Origin: Eukaryota sp. TZLM1-RC
Taxonomy: Eukaryota > Metamonada: BaSk clade
Length of the DNA stretch: 64,000 bases
Assembly: GCA_040285825.1 (NCBI GenBank)
Contig: JAUPSS010000013.1
Location: 248,001 to 312,000, forward strand
Direction: 5' to 3'
Position numbers and translations under genes: made by a program. Positions 21,773 through 31,913 of the stretch are shown here, one piece after another. Each line of letters begins with the position of its first letter. Positions within the stretch are counted from its first letter, which is position 1. The notes under the pieces were generated by a model, which saw nothing but the letters and a program-made list of their open reading frames with translations, was not told the DNA's origin and made no database searches.

Positions 21773-21861
21773 TTAAGTGAAAGAGTGGAACAAATTCAAA
21801 TAATATAACAAATGCTACTGAATAAATAAGTGTCCTTCTACGTACTTATACTGTGTAGTCC

Positions 21862-23004
21862 ATGGAGCACTCGGTAGTAGGTGGTAGAGTCATTGACCTC
21901 ATTCCTCACGAATCTTCAGGTGATGTTTGTTTTCTATCCATTGTCTTATCATCTGCTTCCTTGGACCTGACATTTGTCGCAGATTCTCTTCCTCAAAACA
22001 CCACTTTTGCGTTTAAATACCAAATCTTTAATTTTGTAATTCGTAGCCAACCATTTTCTCAGCTTCACATTCCCAAACTTCCTACAGACAAGGTTACATT
22101 TGCCCTACGTGCTCCACGTCATCTCTTCAGTTGTAACCTTCCTTCCTTGACAGTAGAACTGGTCACTAACACCAACATCGTTCTCGCAACAACGTCCTTC
22201 AACCTAAGCTCTCTCTCCACAACATCATCGCTTACCTCAACTTGTCCTTTTTCTTTTCATGAAGAACATCGATTTCTAGATCCCAATACTTCTCAGTCAG
22301 CCACTCTTACTGTTTCTTTATGGTTCCAGTGGCAGGAGAAAGTGGAGCCAAATACTGAAGTGGACAGTGGTTCGCTGGCTTTGCCACCCGGGAATACTTC
22401 ATTTCCGAGATCTTACGATGAAGTCAACCAGTGGAAGGAAAAGGAATTGAAAAAAATCAAAAGTTATTTCATGGAAATTGAGAAAAATAGATTAAATGCA
22501 ATTCAGCGGGAATGGCACCTGCGTTGTCAAGATAAAACATTAGAGTTTGAGTCGAGATTGCGTAGAATAAGCAAGAGAGATTTGGAAGTTGAGCAATCCA
22601 CTATGGAAGTTTTGGGAAAAAAAGAAAATATAGAGTTGAATATTTCAAAAATTCAGCAGTCGGTTGAAAGGTTTGAATTTTATAAGCAACGATATCAAGA
22701 AGTTGAGAAAAAAAGAAGAGAATTAGATGAAATTTTGACGAAAATTAAGTCAAAAGTACAGAATTCCGAGGAAACTGAATTATTGTCTCAATTGGATAAA
22801 CTAAGGAGACGAAAGACACAAGTTAGCCAAAGCATTGCTAAATTAGAAAGTGAGTTAGATTTCAACAGGACAAAATTAAATAATTTGGCGAGACAATTAG
22901 TTTTTCTTAAAAAAAGACTTGAAAGTCGTCGCTCTTTGGAAAGTAACTTGGATATTATTGATGAATTTAAGTCAATAAAACAAGCAATTTTGAGTTTAAA
23001 ATAG
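21862..23004 (+). CDS. C2-like plus coiled-coil protein, possibly CEP120-related
   Basis: A 380-residue protein in two halves. Residues 1-160 are beta-rich and lack charge clusters (VIDLIPHESSGDVCFLSIVL, FVIRSQPFSQLHIPKL, TLTVSLWFQWQE), resembling a C2-type sandwich. Residues 195-375 form one long coiled coil (QWKEKELKKIKSYFMEIE through SLESNLDIIDEFKSIKQ). A C2 domain followed by a WK-rich coiled coil beginning near a SYDEVNQWKE linker is the layout of CEP120, needed for centriole elongation, although the animal protein is over twice as long. The assignment is by architecture and local resemblance only. Codon use becomes more AT-rich in the coiled-coil half. Confidence 0.4.
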   Translation: MEHSVVGGRVIDLIPHESSGDVCFLSIVLSSASLDLTFVADSLPQNTTFAFKYQIFNFVIRSQPFSQLHIPKLPTDKVTFALRAPRHLFSCNLPSLTVELVTNTNIVLATTSFNLSSLSTTSSLTSTCPFSFHEEHRFLDPNTSQSATLTVSLWFQWQEKVEPNTEVDSGSLALPPGNTSFPRSYDEVNQWKEKELKKIKSYFMEIEKNRLNAIQREWHLRCQDKTLEFESRLRRISKRDLEVEQSTMEVLGKKENIELNISKIQQSVERFEFYKQRYQEVEKKRRELDEILTKIKSKVQNSEETELLSQLDKLRRRKTQVSQSIAKLESELDFNRTKLNNLARQLVFLKKRLESRRSLESNLDIIDEFKSIKQAILSLK

Positions 23005-23418
23005 GGCTTAATTATTTTTACTTATTTTTTTGCCTTTTGTTATTTTTTTCAGTTTGATTCTGTATATTATTTATTTTTTTCTTGTAAGTTTGTTTGATTC
23101 TGTGACATTTTTTATTTATTTGTTAGTTATTTTTATTTATTTTTTTATTATTTGTTATTTTTCCCTCTATTCATTTATTTGAAACTTGTGCATTGTATTA
23201 TATTATTTGTGTTTCCTTTGTTGTAAAAGAATTTTCCAATTTTTTTGTACTTGTAGCACATTCGCACTGGTTTGTTTTATGTCAAAATTAACGAAATTAC
23301 AGGGATGACTACCGGTTAACCGAGAATAAAACAAAACTTGTATTATAGTATCAATTGAAGAAATTATTGAAGCGCAAGCTTCTCTAACAAGGATACCATC
23401 ATATTCAAAGCTTGTCCT
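23005..23418. other. T-rich intergenic region
   Basis: Long T-rich runs (TTATTTTT-type) after the coiled-coil gene, then unique sequence leading to the edge of the inverted repeat. No gene. Confidence 0.5.
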
Positions 23419-23650
23419 TCAATTCAATTTGCCATTATTAATAAATTGCCTCGGTTTTTCAATCGAATTAGAGAAGCTTTAGCTAGACAGCAAGCAGATC
23501 AAGATTTTGTAGAGGAAATCTTAGTTCAATGAATTTCGTCCCATTAGTTGAGATTTTATTTTGTCAAGTGTGTAAGTTTAATAAAAGTCAAAGAAGCTTG
23601 TCCTATGATTATAGACAAAAACCAAAGCAAAGAGACAAAAAGCAGCCAGC
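23419..23650 (+). repeat. Outer part of left inverted-repeat arm, with family B retroelement 3' end
   Basis: Reads as the last residues of the family B protein (FAIINKLPRFFNRIREALAR, then QQADQDFVEEILVQ and stop) plus its 3' untranslated part. It is nearly the reverse complement of 28825-29066. In the right arm this block is joined directly to the RING-ClpS gene; here it is separated from the gene by a 2.6-kb element. Confidence 0.85.
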
Positions 23651-26293
23651 TATCGTATTTATTGAATTTGCACATTTGATTAAATTAAATCATAACTAAT
23701 GGGACGACTATCATTAAACCAAGATTTCCTCTACAAAATCTTGATTTGCTTGCTGTCTAGCTAAAGCTTCTCTAATTCGATTGAAAAACCGCGGTAATCT
23801 ATTAATAATGGCAAATTGAATCCGTGAACGCCATAAAAAAATATCAAATCTTTTCATTGTTTTTTCTTGCACCAATTTTTGGAAGTCATCCAAAAAAGTT
23901 TCTGCTTCAACTGATAATCTTCCATTTATCGAAAATGGGAAAGCAATAAAAACCAGCTGTGTATTTCTATCGACATTTGCATCTTCAATTTCTTTATCAT
24001 ATTTTCTATGTTTTTCTTTTGCTTTAAAATCCAGAGCAGCCACAGGATTAAGTTTTCTTCTGTGAACCAAAGTATCGTTTGCAACATTACATGAGACAAA
24101 GTCAACAATAGCTTCAGAATTATCAATCCAATCACAGTATACATCACCTCTATCATCAGAACCAAAATTATTCAGAGAAAGTGTTTCCTTCAGCAGGGGC
24201 TCTTTGATACACGATATCCTTGTAGTTTGTGCCATATTGAAAACAGTGTCTCTAACAGCATCATGTAATGAAGAAAGATAAGTTATCAATTTAGAGCATG
24301 GCGCAAAGTGAGTTGAGGTGAATTCCAACAAATACATTTTTCTTTTGATAATAATTGGTTAATGGGGATGTTCAAATATAATCTCATTTTTGTTACAAAT
24401 GCTTCATTAGTGGCACACAATCCAAATCTTTGTGGTACAATGGTTACAAAAAGTGAAGAATCTGACGCCTTGTTTTCACAAACACCCTTTTCCAATAACA
24501 ATGAGTGAAGATCTTGATTTAAAACAGCCGAGCTGCAAATATTATTATAAAGATCTTCTTCATACATTCCAGTCAATCTTTTCTGTAATGTTCGAAGAGT
24601 GTACTTCAAATTTAAAACATTTTTTTCTGGAATATTGCCATTGAATGATTGGGGAAAACATCGACCCCATTTTTCTACATCAATTCTTGAAATTTCTTCA
24701 TTTAATGCAAAAACAGTGGAACTTTGGGTTGTCATCAATAAATCTTCCCAATCTGCAAATCTTTCGGAAAACTCAAAGATTGCATTTCTACATCCACCAA
24801 CAAAAGCACACGAGGTAAGAATAGAAGCCTTCGTCCACCCTAAACCACCATAATGTGGACTAAGGTAAGCATGATCTGGAATTTGAAACATTTTACATCC
24901 CAGTAATTGAGACAGAACTTTTGCACGTAACTCATTAAACTTTTGAGCCAAAGGTCTAGTGACGAGAGGATTTGTAGATCGAAATATATAATTAAAATTG
25001 GAACTAAAACACAGTCTTATAATGGTAAATTTGATGTGTTTTTTTATATCTAAATTCATCATTCGGTCAATTTTGTCAGAAATTGAGTTCAACTTTTCAA
25101 ACAATTTTTTGGTAATTTCATCATTATTTCCTAAAAACGAACCCAAATGACGAATAGCATCAATTGAATATAATTTGGCTTGAATTTCAATATCATCAAT
25201 TATTGTGGAAACTGGAGAATTCGATAACAAAACACATTTAAGTAAATTAAGTCGGAGACCAATTTTGGTAAATAATTCTTTAAAACATACAGTTGCTTTT
25301 TTCACAATATTTAAATCACCAATAAGCACAACATCATCCATATATGCAATCATTTTTAGTAAAGGAAACATCTCTTGAATTTGCAGTAGAATAGGATGAA
25401 TGGCCAAACAAAACAAAAGAGGTCCTAACGGATCTCCTTGCTTTACGCCACTTGATGAACTCAAAATGTTGTTACCAAAATGTAAATTAGAATATGTGCA
25501 ATATGTTGATTGAAAATATGGTATCAATTCCGGCATAAATTGCAATAGAGCACCATGGATACTGCGACGACTTAGTGAATTGAAAGCATTACTAAAATCC
25601 AATGACATGCAAACATTGGATTCATTTTGACGAAATAAGACATCAGTAGCAAAAATCGCTGAAGAGACTCCATCTGTAGTATTTATACCATATTGAAAGG
25701 GTAATAAAATCTTCTTAGCTTTTTCATTGAACCTGCTCAAGCAACACGCAGAAAAAATATTGTGTAAGCTCTCAGAGATTGCAATAGGACGAACATCCAT
25801 TTTTGAATTTTTGACAAGTGCAGTCAAACGAGAACTTCTTAATTCTTCTGGGTATTTGCGTTGACCAGATAATATTTGGTTGAAAAATTTAGTCAATAAA
25901 CCAAGGCAATCTTCTGAAGAAATAATCGCGACTTTTACATGATCAATAGTAATACCAGAAAGTCCGGCAGACTTACCACGAGGTCTCTTTTTGATAACCG
26001 AAAAAACTTCTGATGGCATCAATGGATAATTTTCCCAGTATGTGCCGTAAAAATTTTGATCCATTATAGGGTCCTCATAAGGATGAAGTATTTTCAGTTT
26101 ATCTATTGTATTTTCATTGTTCGGTGCTTTAACTCCGGGACTTAAAGCTGACAAAGCCTTGGACCATTTGTTGTCAAAGCATTTGTCTTCAAAAATTTTA
26201 CTTAATTTCTCGGATGACTGATTTCTCGGTGCTATATTAGTTAAATCTTCGGAAATATTAACGAAATTTTGTTCAAAAGGAGGACAAAAAGAA
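23651..26293 (-). mobile_element. Family B non-LTR retrotransposon, 5'-truncated, inserted in the left repeat arm
   Basis: A 2,643-bp insertion in minus orientation. Its protein (26313-24286, then 24337-23714 after a frameshift) contains RT motifs DFSNAF near 25590, GVKQGDPLGPLLF near 25440 and YMDD near 25342, a thumb region, a finger (CICWNSPQLTLRHALN) disrupted by a small deletion near 24300, and the restriction-like endonuclease segment (RGDVYCDWIDNSEAIVDFV). The N-terminal zinc-ribbon region present in A2 is missing, so the copy is 5'-truncated. The apparent first codons of the frame lie outside the element. It is flanked by CCAGC/CCAAC, a likely 5-bp target duplication, and the right arm of the inverted repeat preserves the empty site. 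Family B is clearly related to A but diverged throughout. Confidence 0.87.
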
Positions 26294-27268
26294 CCAACTT
26301 GAACTAAACTCAAATCTTACTCATCAATGGATACTTCTATACTCAATTGTGGTATTTGTATTGATATTCCATACGACGCAGTGGAGACTACTTGTTGTTA
26401 CTCTCTTTTTTGTTCTCAATGCCTGGAAAGGTGTACAAATTGTCCTCACTGTCGCCATCCAAATCCTAATGCTTCTCCGTCACATGCTATACGAAGAATT
26501 ATCTCAAATTTCCCAGTAGATTGTGATTGTGGACATCACACAACACGAGGAGAGCTACAACACCATTTTAACTACTGTCCAAATCGTAGAAGCACTTGTC
26601 TGTTCTGTAACTTGGAAATCTCGAATGCTGAGTTTCTCACCCATGTTATGGACGATCATCCACATGACCTCAAAGTCACCTTAATCAACAAGAAACGGGA
26701 GAAAGACAAGTTGAAGGTGATCATGCATAACGATGATGTTACAAGCGTTGACTTTGTTATTACTGTTTGTCAATTGATATTTGGATTTGATCGAACAAAA
26801 GCTCGTAACATAACTATGAAGGTACACAACGATGGAAATGCAGACGTTGGAATTTTTCCCGCAGAGGTTGCCCGAGATAGAGTCGAGATTGCACATAGAA
26901 TGGCAAGAAGTAATGGTTTCCCCTTTAGGTTGACTTTTCAATCAGCTTCTGATTGATTATGTCACTTTTGACATTCTTCCAGTCATTAGGGCATGTTTTG
27001 GCACACATCTCTCTCACGATCTTTTTTTATTAAAAACTATATGACAGGAAATACTATGCCAAGTACAATTTGAGTCTGCTCTATTAAGAATCTCTACTGA
27101 TTAGATTTCAATAAATAAACAAAAATTAATGAAATTTTATTCCATATGGAAAATAGAAAAATAAGAAAACTTATAAACAAAAATAATAGCTCTACAACAA
27201 CAAGCAGCGCTTCATAGTATCCTGAAAATATATATTTATCCGATTGATGTGCAGTGGCATTTTCAGTT
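26294..27268. repeat. Inner part of left arm of the large inverted repeat
   Basis: About 975 bp containing the first RING-ClpS gene and its 3' flank. It matches 27855-28829 as reverse complement with very few differences. Together with 23419-23650 the arm is about 1.2 kb. Confidence 0.92.
26327..26956 (+). CDS. RING / TRAF-type zinc finger / ClpS fusion, putative N-degron E3 ligase (copy 1)
   Basis: This 209-residue single-exon protein has three parts. Residues 8-43 are a RING finger (C8xxC11, C23/C24, C29xxC32, C36/C39, C42), the E2-binding module of ubiquitin ligases. Residues 63-115 are Cys/His-rich (CDCGH, C84, CLFC, H106, H111), resembling TRAF-type zinc fingers. Residues 128-205 are a ClpS domain (LKVIMHNDDVTS, VHNDG, EVARDRVEIAHRMARSNGFP). 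ClpS and the related N-domain of UBR1 bind substrates with bulky hydrophobic N-termini. The amino-group-binding residues of E. coli ClpS (N34, D35, D36, T38, H66) are all conserved here as N135, D136, D137, T139 and H167. The inferred role is a compact cytosolic N-recognin coupling N-terminal residue recognition to ubiquitination. It starts 33 bp from the end of the B element. Confidence 0.85.
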   Translation: MDTSILNCGICIDIPYDAVETTCCYSLFCSQCLERCTNCPHCRHPNPNASPSHAIRRIISNFPVDCDCGHHTTRGELQHHFNYCPNRRSTCLFCNLEISNAEFLTHVMDDHPHDLKVTLINKKREKDKLKVIMHNDDVTSVDFVITVCQLIFGFDRTKARNITMKVHNDGNADVGIFPAEVARDRVEIAHRMARSNGFPFRLTFQSASD

Positions 27269-27854
27269 CACTGATGAGAAACTTTGCTCAAGCAGAGCAA
27301 GAATCAAGAATATGACTTGATTGTGACATAAAATGGTTAGTTTAAGAGAACTTTTATGAACTAAAAAAGCCGAAAACGCTGTCTTAAATTTTTCTTTCAT
27401 CACCATGATTTATAAAATTAAATTCTTTTAAATGGTTCTATATGACGGCTTTTTATCACTGTTTAGGTGATTAAAACGAAAAGACTCTTCATTCACATGT
27501 CCCTTGGAAAATATTGCCAAATACCTGGATCAAATAAGAGATTGCCATAAACTTGAGGAATTGTTGTTACTAAGGCAGAAGAAGTACTGTCACACATATC
27601 TTGTTAAAGATTTGCAAAAGCGGGATTCTTTTTCACGGCCAAGCCAAGTCTAACATTAAAATCCAAGCTTTTAAAAATCTTTGACAATTTTTGCTGAAGC
27701 TTTTTACCAGAACAACTGCAAATTAAAAGGAGATCGGTTTGAAATTTCTTGAATTGGTTAGGAAAAATATTTGGTCTAAATTTGTTGTTGCAATCTATCT
27801 TTTATTTTTATTGATCTTGCGCACTTAACAAAATAACTGAAAATAAAATAAAAT
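27269..27854. other. Spacer between the inverted-repeat arms
   Basis: About 586 bp of single-copy sequence between the arms. The right half carries a decayed family A fragment. Confidence 0.8.
27490..27785 (-). pseudogene. Family A retroelement internal fragment in the spacer
   Basis: The minus strand reads pieces such as FPNQFKKFQTDLLL, KLQQKLSKIFKSLDFNVRLG, LAVKKNPAFAN and SSALVTTIPQVYG. These match the region after the RT core in copies A1 and A3, with several stops and shifts. Confidence 0.8.
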
Positions 27855-29066
27855 AACTGAAAATGCAACTGCACATCAATCGGATAAATATATATTTTCA
27901 GGATACTATGAAGCGCTGCTTGTTGTTGTAGAGCTATTAATTTTGTTTATAAGTTTTCTTGTTTTTCTATTTTCCATATGGAATAAAATTTCATAAATTT
28001 TTTTATTTATTTATTGAAATCTAATCAGTAGAGATTCTTAATAGAGCAGACTCAAATTGTACTTGGCATAGTATTTCCTGTCATATAGTTTTTAATAAAA
28101 AAAGATCGTGAGAGAGATGTGTGCCAAAACATGCCCTAATGACTGGAAGAATGTCAAAAGTGACATAATCAATCAGAAGCTGATTGAAAAGTCAACCTAA
28201 AGGGGAAACCATTACTTCTTGCCATTCTATGTGCAATCTCGACTCTATCTCGGGCAACCTCTGCGGGAAAAATTCCAACGTCTGCATTTCCATCGTTGTG
28301 TGCCTTCATAGTTATGTTACGAGCTTTTGTTCGATCAAATCCAAATATCAATTGACAAACAGTAATAACAAAGTCAAAGCTTGTAACATCATCGTTATGC
28401 ATGATCACCTTCAACTTGTCTTTCTCCCGTTTCTTGTTGATTAAGGTGACTTTGAGGTCATGTGGATGATCGTCCATAACATGGGTGAGAAACTCAGCAT
28501 TCGAGATTTCCAAGTTACAGAACAGACAAGTGCTTCTACGATTTGGACAGTAGTTAAAATGGTGTTGTAGCTCTCCTCGTGTTGTGTGATGTCCACAATC
28601 ACAATCTACTGGGAAATTTGAGATAATTCTTCGTATAGCATGTGACGGAGAAGCATTAGGATTTGGATGGCGACAGTGAGGACAATTTGTACACCTTTCC
28701 AGGCATTGAGAACAAAAAAGAGAGTAACAACAATTAGTCTCCACTGCGTCGTATGGAATATCAATACAAATACCACAATTGAGTATAGAAGTATCCATTG
28801 ATGAAGAAGATTTGAGTTTAGTTCAAGCTGGCTGCTTTTTGTCTCTTTGCTTTGGTTTTTGTCTATAATCATAGGACAAGCTTCTTTGACTTTTATTAAA
28901 TTTACACACTTGACAAAATAAAATCTCAACTAATGGGACGAAATTCATTGAACCAAGATTTCCTCAACAAAATCTTCATCTGCTTGATGTCTAGCTAAGG
29001 CCGCTGTAATTCGATTGAAAATCCGAGGCAATTTATCAATTATCGCAATTTGAATTCGAGAGCGCA
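27855..29066. repeat. Right arm of the large inverted repeat
   Basis: Reverse complement of the left arm (23419-23650 plus 26294-27268), uninterrupted. It carries the second RING-ClpS gene and, directly upstream of it, the end of a family B element. It gives the pre-insertion sequence for the B element at 23651-26293. Confidence 0.9.
28169..28798 (-). CDS. RING / TRAF-type zinc finger / ClpS fusion (copy 2)
   Basis: 209 residues, identical to copy 1 except T22N, V141F and V166A. Position 22 is in the RING, next to a zinc-ligand Cys. Positions 141 and 166 align with E. coli ClpS M40 and V65 (Caulobacter M53 and V78), which line the pocket that holds the N-terminal side chain. The five amino-group-binding residues are unchanged. 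The frame is intact and has the same short 5' flank as copy 1, but lies directly downstream of the 3' end of a family B element instead of the 5' end of one. Both copies could be functional, possibly with slightly different N-terminal preferences. Confidence 0.85.
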   Translation of the reverse strand: MDTSILNCGICIDIPYDAVETNCCYSLFCSQCLERCTNCPHCRHPNPNASPSHAIRRIISNFPVDCDCGHHTTRGELQHHFNYCPNRRSTCLFCNLEISNAEFLTHVMDDHPHDLKVTLINKKREKDKLKVIMHNDDVTSFDFVITVCQLIFGFDRTKARNITMKAHNDGNADVGIFPAEVARDRVEIAHRMARSNGFPFRLTFQSASD

Positions 29067-29248
29067 ATAAAAAAATATCAAATCTCTTCGTTGTTTAATC
29101 TTCAACCATTTTTTGAAAATCATTCAAAAAAGTTTCTGCTTCTACTGACAGTGTTTCATTCATGGAAAGTGGAGAAGCAAAGAAAACTAGTGGTCTGTTG
29201 CTATCAGCATCTGGCTTTTTCGATATCTTTGTCCTATTTTCTATTTTT
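28840..29248 (-). pseudogene. Family B retroelement, 3' half of a copy split by element A3
   Basis: The minus strand encodes the end of family B (RIRIAIIDKLPRIFNRITAA, then LARHQADEDFVEEILVQ), with a stop near 29097. It continues at 31013-31640 on the far side of element A3. The part up to 29066 belongs to the inverted repeat. Confidence 0.83.
29236..29248. repeat. Target-site duplication of A3, left copy
   Basis: ATTTTCTATTTTT, repeated at 31013-31025. The intact family B sequence at about 23999-24012 has ATTTTCTATGTTTT at the equivalent place. Confidence 0.85.
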
Positions 29249-31012
29249 GGCCCATTATAGTTTTGTTTAGCTATTCACAAAACTTTAAATATCATTAAGC
29301 AAAAATACCCTTCTATAAAAATAGTTGCTTATATGGATGATATATCCTTGATTGGTTCATTTGATTTACTAGAATTGGTTGCTCAAGAAATTGCCGATTC
29401 ATATGAAAATATTGGGCTTCATCTTAATGCCAGCAAATGCCTTATGATTGGCTCTTCTGCTCAAGACCTCGTGATAAACGATTCTATTGTCCCTTTTACT
29501 AATTATAGTAGTGATGCTTTTAAGTTCCTTGGTTGTTGGTTAGGAAATGTGCCTCAAATTCAGAATGAATTGCAAGTTATTTTGGAAAAAATGAAAATTG
29601 AACTTGATTCAATTTCTTCTTTAGATATAGAAAAGCATATTAAATTTTTCATGCTTAAAATTTGCTACACTGGGAGAATAACCCACATTTTGAGATCTTG
29701 TGCTCCTTCCATAGCATTAGATTTTTGTCGTTCATTCAATTCATTGAGAACAGAATTTTTTGCTGATTTATTGGATGTAGAACCAGGAATGTTGAAAAGT
29801 CACTTATTTCCTTCAGCAAATTTGGGGGGTATTGGATTTACTAAATCTTCAATTTTGTGTCAATCAGCATTCTTGGGTGGTGGCAAAAATTTTATTTATG
29901 AATTTTCTCGTAGATTTCCTGATGATTCTCATCTGTTAGTCCCCAATTGTAGTCCCTATTTGTATGAGTTATCTTGTGAACTTGAAAAATTACCGCCACA
30001 AATTTGGACCAAATGTTTTCCTCAATCAATTCAAGAAATTCCAAACCGACCTCTATTTAATTTACAGTTTTGCTGTAAAAAGCTTCAACAAAAATTGTCA
30101 AAGATTTTTGAAAGCTTGGATTTTGATGTTAGACTTGGCTTGGCCAAGAAAAAGAATCCCGCTTCTGCAAATCTTTTACAAGATATGTGTGACAGTACTT
30201 CTTCTGCCTTAGTAACAACAATTCCACAAGTTTATGGTACTCTCTTATCCGATTCTGCTTGGACTCTGAATATGAGATTTCGTTCCTTTATCTGGCCTGA
30301 TAATTTACCTCATAATTTAATTTAATTTGTAAATGTTGTCGAAAAATTACTATTACTCATTTGTTAAATTGTCAACATTTTATTACTGTTAGAAGCAAGG
30401 TTCATGATGTTGTAAAATACCAGTTATATTGTATGTGTAAGTCTCATAGAAATGAATCCTTTTTGGAACCACTGTTGTCAAATCTGTTTGATGCTGAAAA
30501 TGATTTTCATAAGAATAATAGAGGTGATGTCATATTACCTGGATTAGATGGAAGCTTCATTTTATTGGATGTAATGTCTGTTGATCCTTGTAATGCCTCA
30601 AATGAAAGGCTTGTTAATTCTGAAATTCATAATCCCCTTTCAAATGCTGAAAATTTTAAATTCAAAAAATACAATGAACCTTTGTCCAAATTGGCCAGTC
30701 TACAGCATGCAAAATACAATTTGTATCCATTTGTATTTTCCCTTTTTGGTTCACTTGCACCAACTGCTGTACGTTTTTTGGATGATTTTGAAATGATTGT
30801 AAAGAGAAGAACTGGCAGAAATTTCAACAGATTGTTTTGGCAAAATAGAATTGTGTTTTCTATTTTTAAGGGGATGTTGAAGATGGTTTCTGATGGTTTA
30901 CTTTCTCTTGGATCTCACTATGAGAGAGTTGCATCTAGTGTTTTTGTTTTGGGAGAGATGGATTTTTTAGATGTTGATTTATAGGTTGTGAATACAATTA
31001 AAATTAAAAAAA
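29249..31012 (+). mobile_element. Family A non-LTR retroelement, 5'-truncated (copy A3), inserted in a family B copy
   Basis: A 1,764-bp insertion in plus orientation with a 13-bp target duplication and an A-rich 3' end. It begins just before the YMDDISLIGS motif, so RT motifs A and B are missing. It encodes a 330-residue frame (29333-30325), then after a frameshift near 30325 a 207-residue frame (30361-30984) with the finger, RGDVILPGLDG, DVMSVDPCNAS and the C-terminus GEMDFLDVDL. It is close in sequence to A1, so both derive from a recently active lineage. It cannot be autonomous. Confidence 0.9.
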
Positions 31013-31025
31013 ATTTTCTATTTTT
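31013..31025. repeat. Target-site duplication of A3, right copy
   Basis: ATTTTCTATTTTT, identical to 29236-29248. Confidence 0.85.
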
Positions 31026-31640
31026 TCCTTTGCTTTAAATTCAAGAGCACTTACGGGATAAACACTCCTGTTTTGAACCAAAGTGTCATTTGCAACATCA
31101 CATGAGACAAAATCAAAATTAACTTCAGTGTTATTAATATTAATCACAGTATATATCACCTCTGTCATCAGAACCAAACTTGTCTAAGCAAAGACTCTTT
31201 GACACATGGAATTCTTGCATTTTTTGCCAATGTGAAAACAGTGTCTCCGACACCATCATGTAATGGAGGGAGATAAGCTATCAAATCAGAAAATTTAAGA
31301 GCATGACGTGAAGTGAGCTGTGATGAATTACAGCAAATACATGTTTCTATTAATAGAGATATGCAGACATAATCTCATTTTTGTTACAAATACTTCATTA
31401 TGGGCACATAGCCCAAACCTTTGTGGCACAAGGGTAGCAAATAGTGTTGTATCTGATGACTTGTTCTCGCACACATCTTTTTCTCATCATAATGAATGAA
31501 GATTTTGGTCTAAAACAGCCGAGCTGTATATAGATTGATGTATAAATTAGATTGGCTTACCGTAAAACAAATAGAAATAACTTGATAGTTCAGGGAAAGG
31601 TTTTTGGATTACTGCTTAATTTTCTTTTATTTTGACACTA
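31013..31640 (-). pseudogene. Family B retroelement, continuation beyond element A3
   Basis: The minus strand continues the family B protein upstream of 28840-29248: pieces such as RHALKFSDLIAYLPPLHD, VPQRFGLCAHNEVFVTKM and FCFTVSQSNLYIN, with many stops. It keeps seven bases at the finger that the 23651-26293 copy has lost. Its upstream edge is about 130 bp from the tRNA-Asp. Confidence 0.8.
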
Positions 31641-31773
31641 TTTAAAGCGTTACTAAAAATTAAATTGAAAACTGATATACAAATTTTTTTCAGACTGTTT
31701 CAACAAATCTATTAAATATATTTAATAAGTCTTTCAATTGGCAAATTATTGATTGACACATAAGCAAAAATTT

Positions 31774-31845
31774 CTCGGTTACGGGGAATCGAACCCCGGC
31801 CTCCCGCGTGACAGGCGGGGATACTCACCACTATACTATAACCGA
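31774..31845 (-). tRNA. tRNA-Asp (GUC), second copy
   Basis: Identical 72-nt sequence to 10801-10872, on the minus strand. A T-run (minus strand, AAATTTTTG) follows as terminator. Confidence 0.97.
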
Positions 31846-31913
31846 CTCCTTTTTCAGAGATTGCGGATATTAAGTATACAACACCGATTTGAAACTTCAC
31901 ATATATGGTTAAT
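31846..31913 (-). repeat. Conserved 5' flank of tRNA-Asp, copy 2
   Basis: About 68 bp upstream of the tRNA match 10733-10800 (ATATGTGAAGTTTCAAATCG, TTGTATACTTAATATCCGCA). The 3' flanks do not match. Confidence 0.85.
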
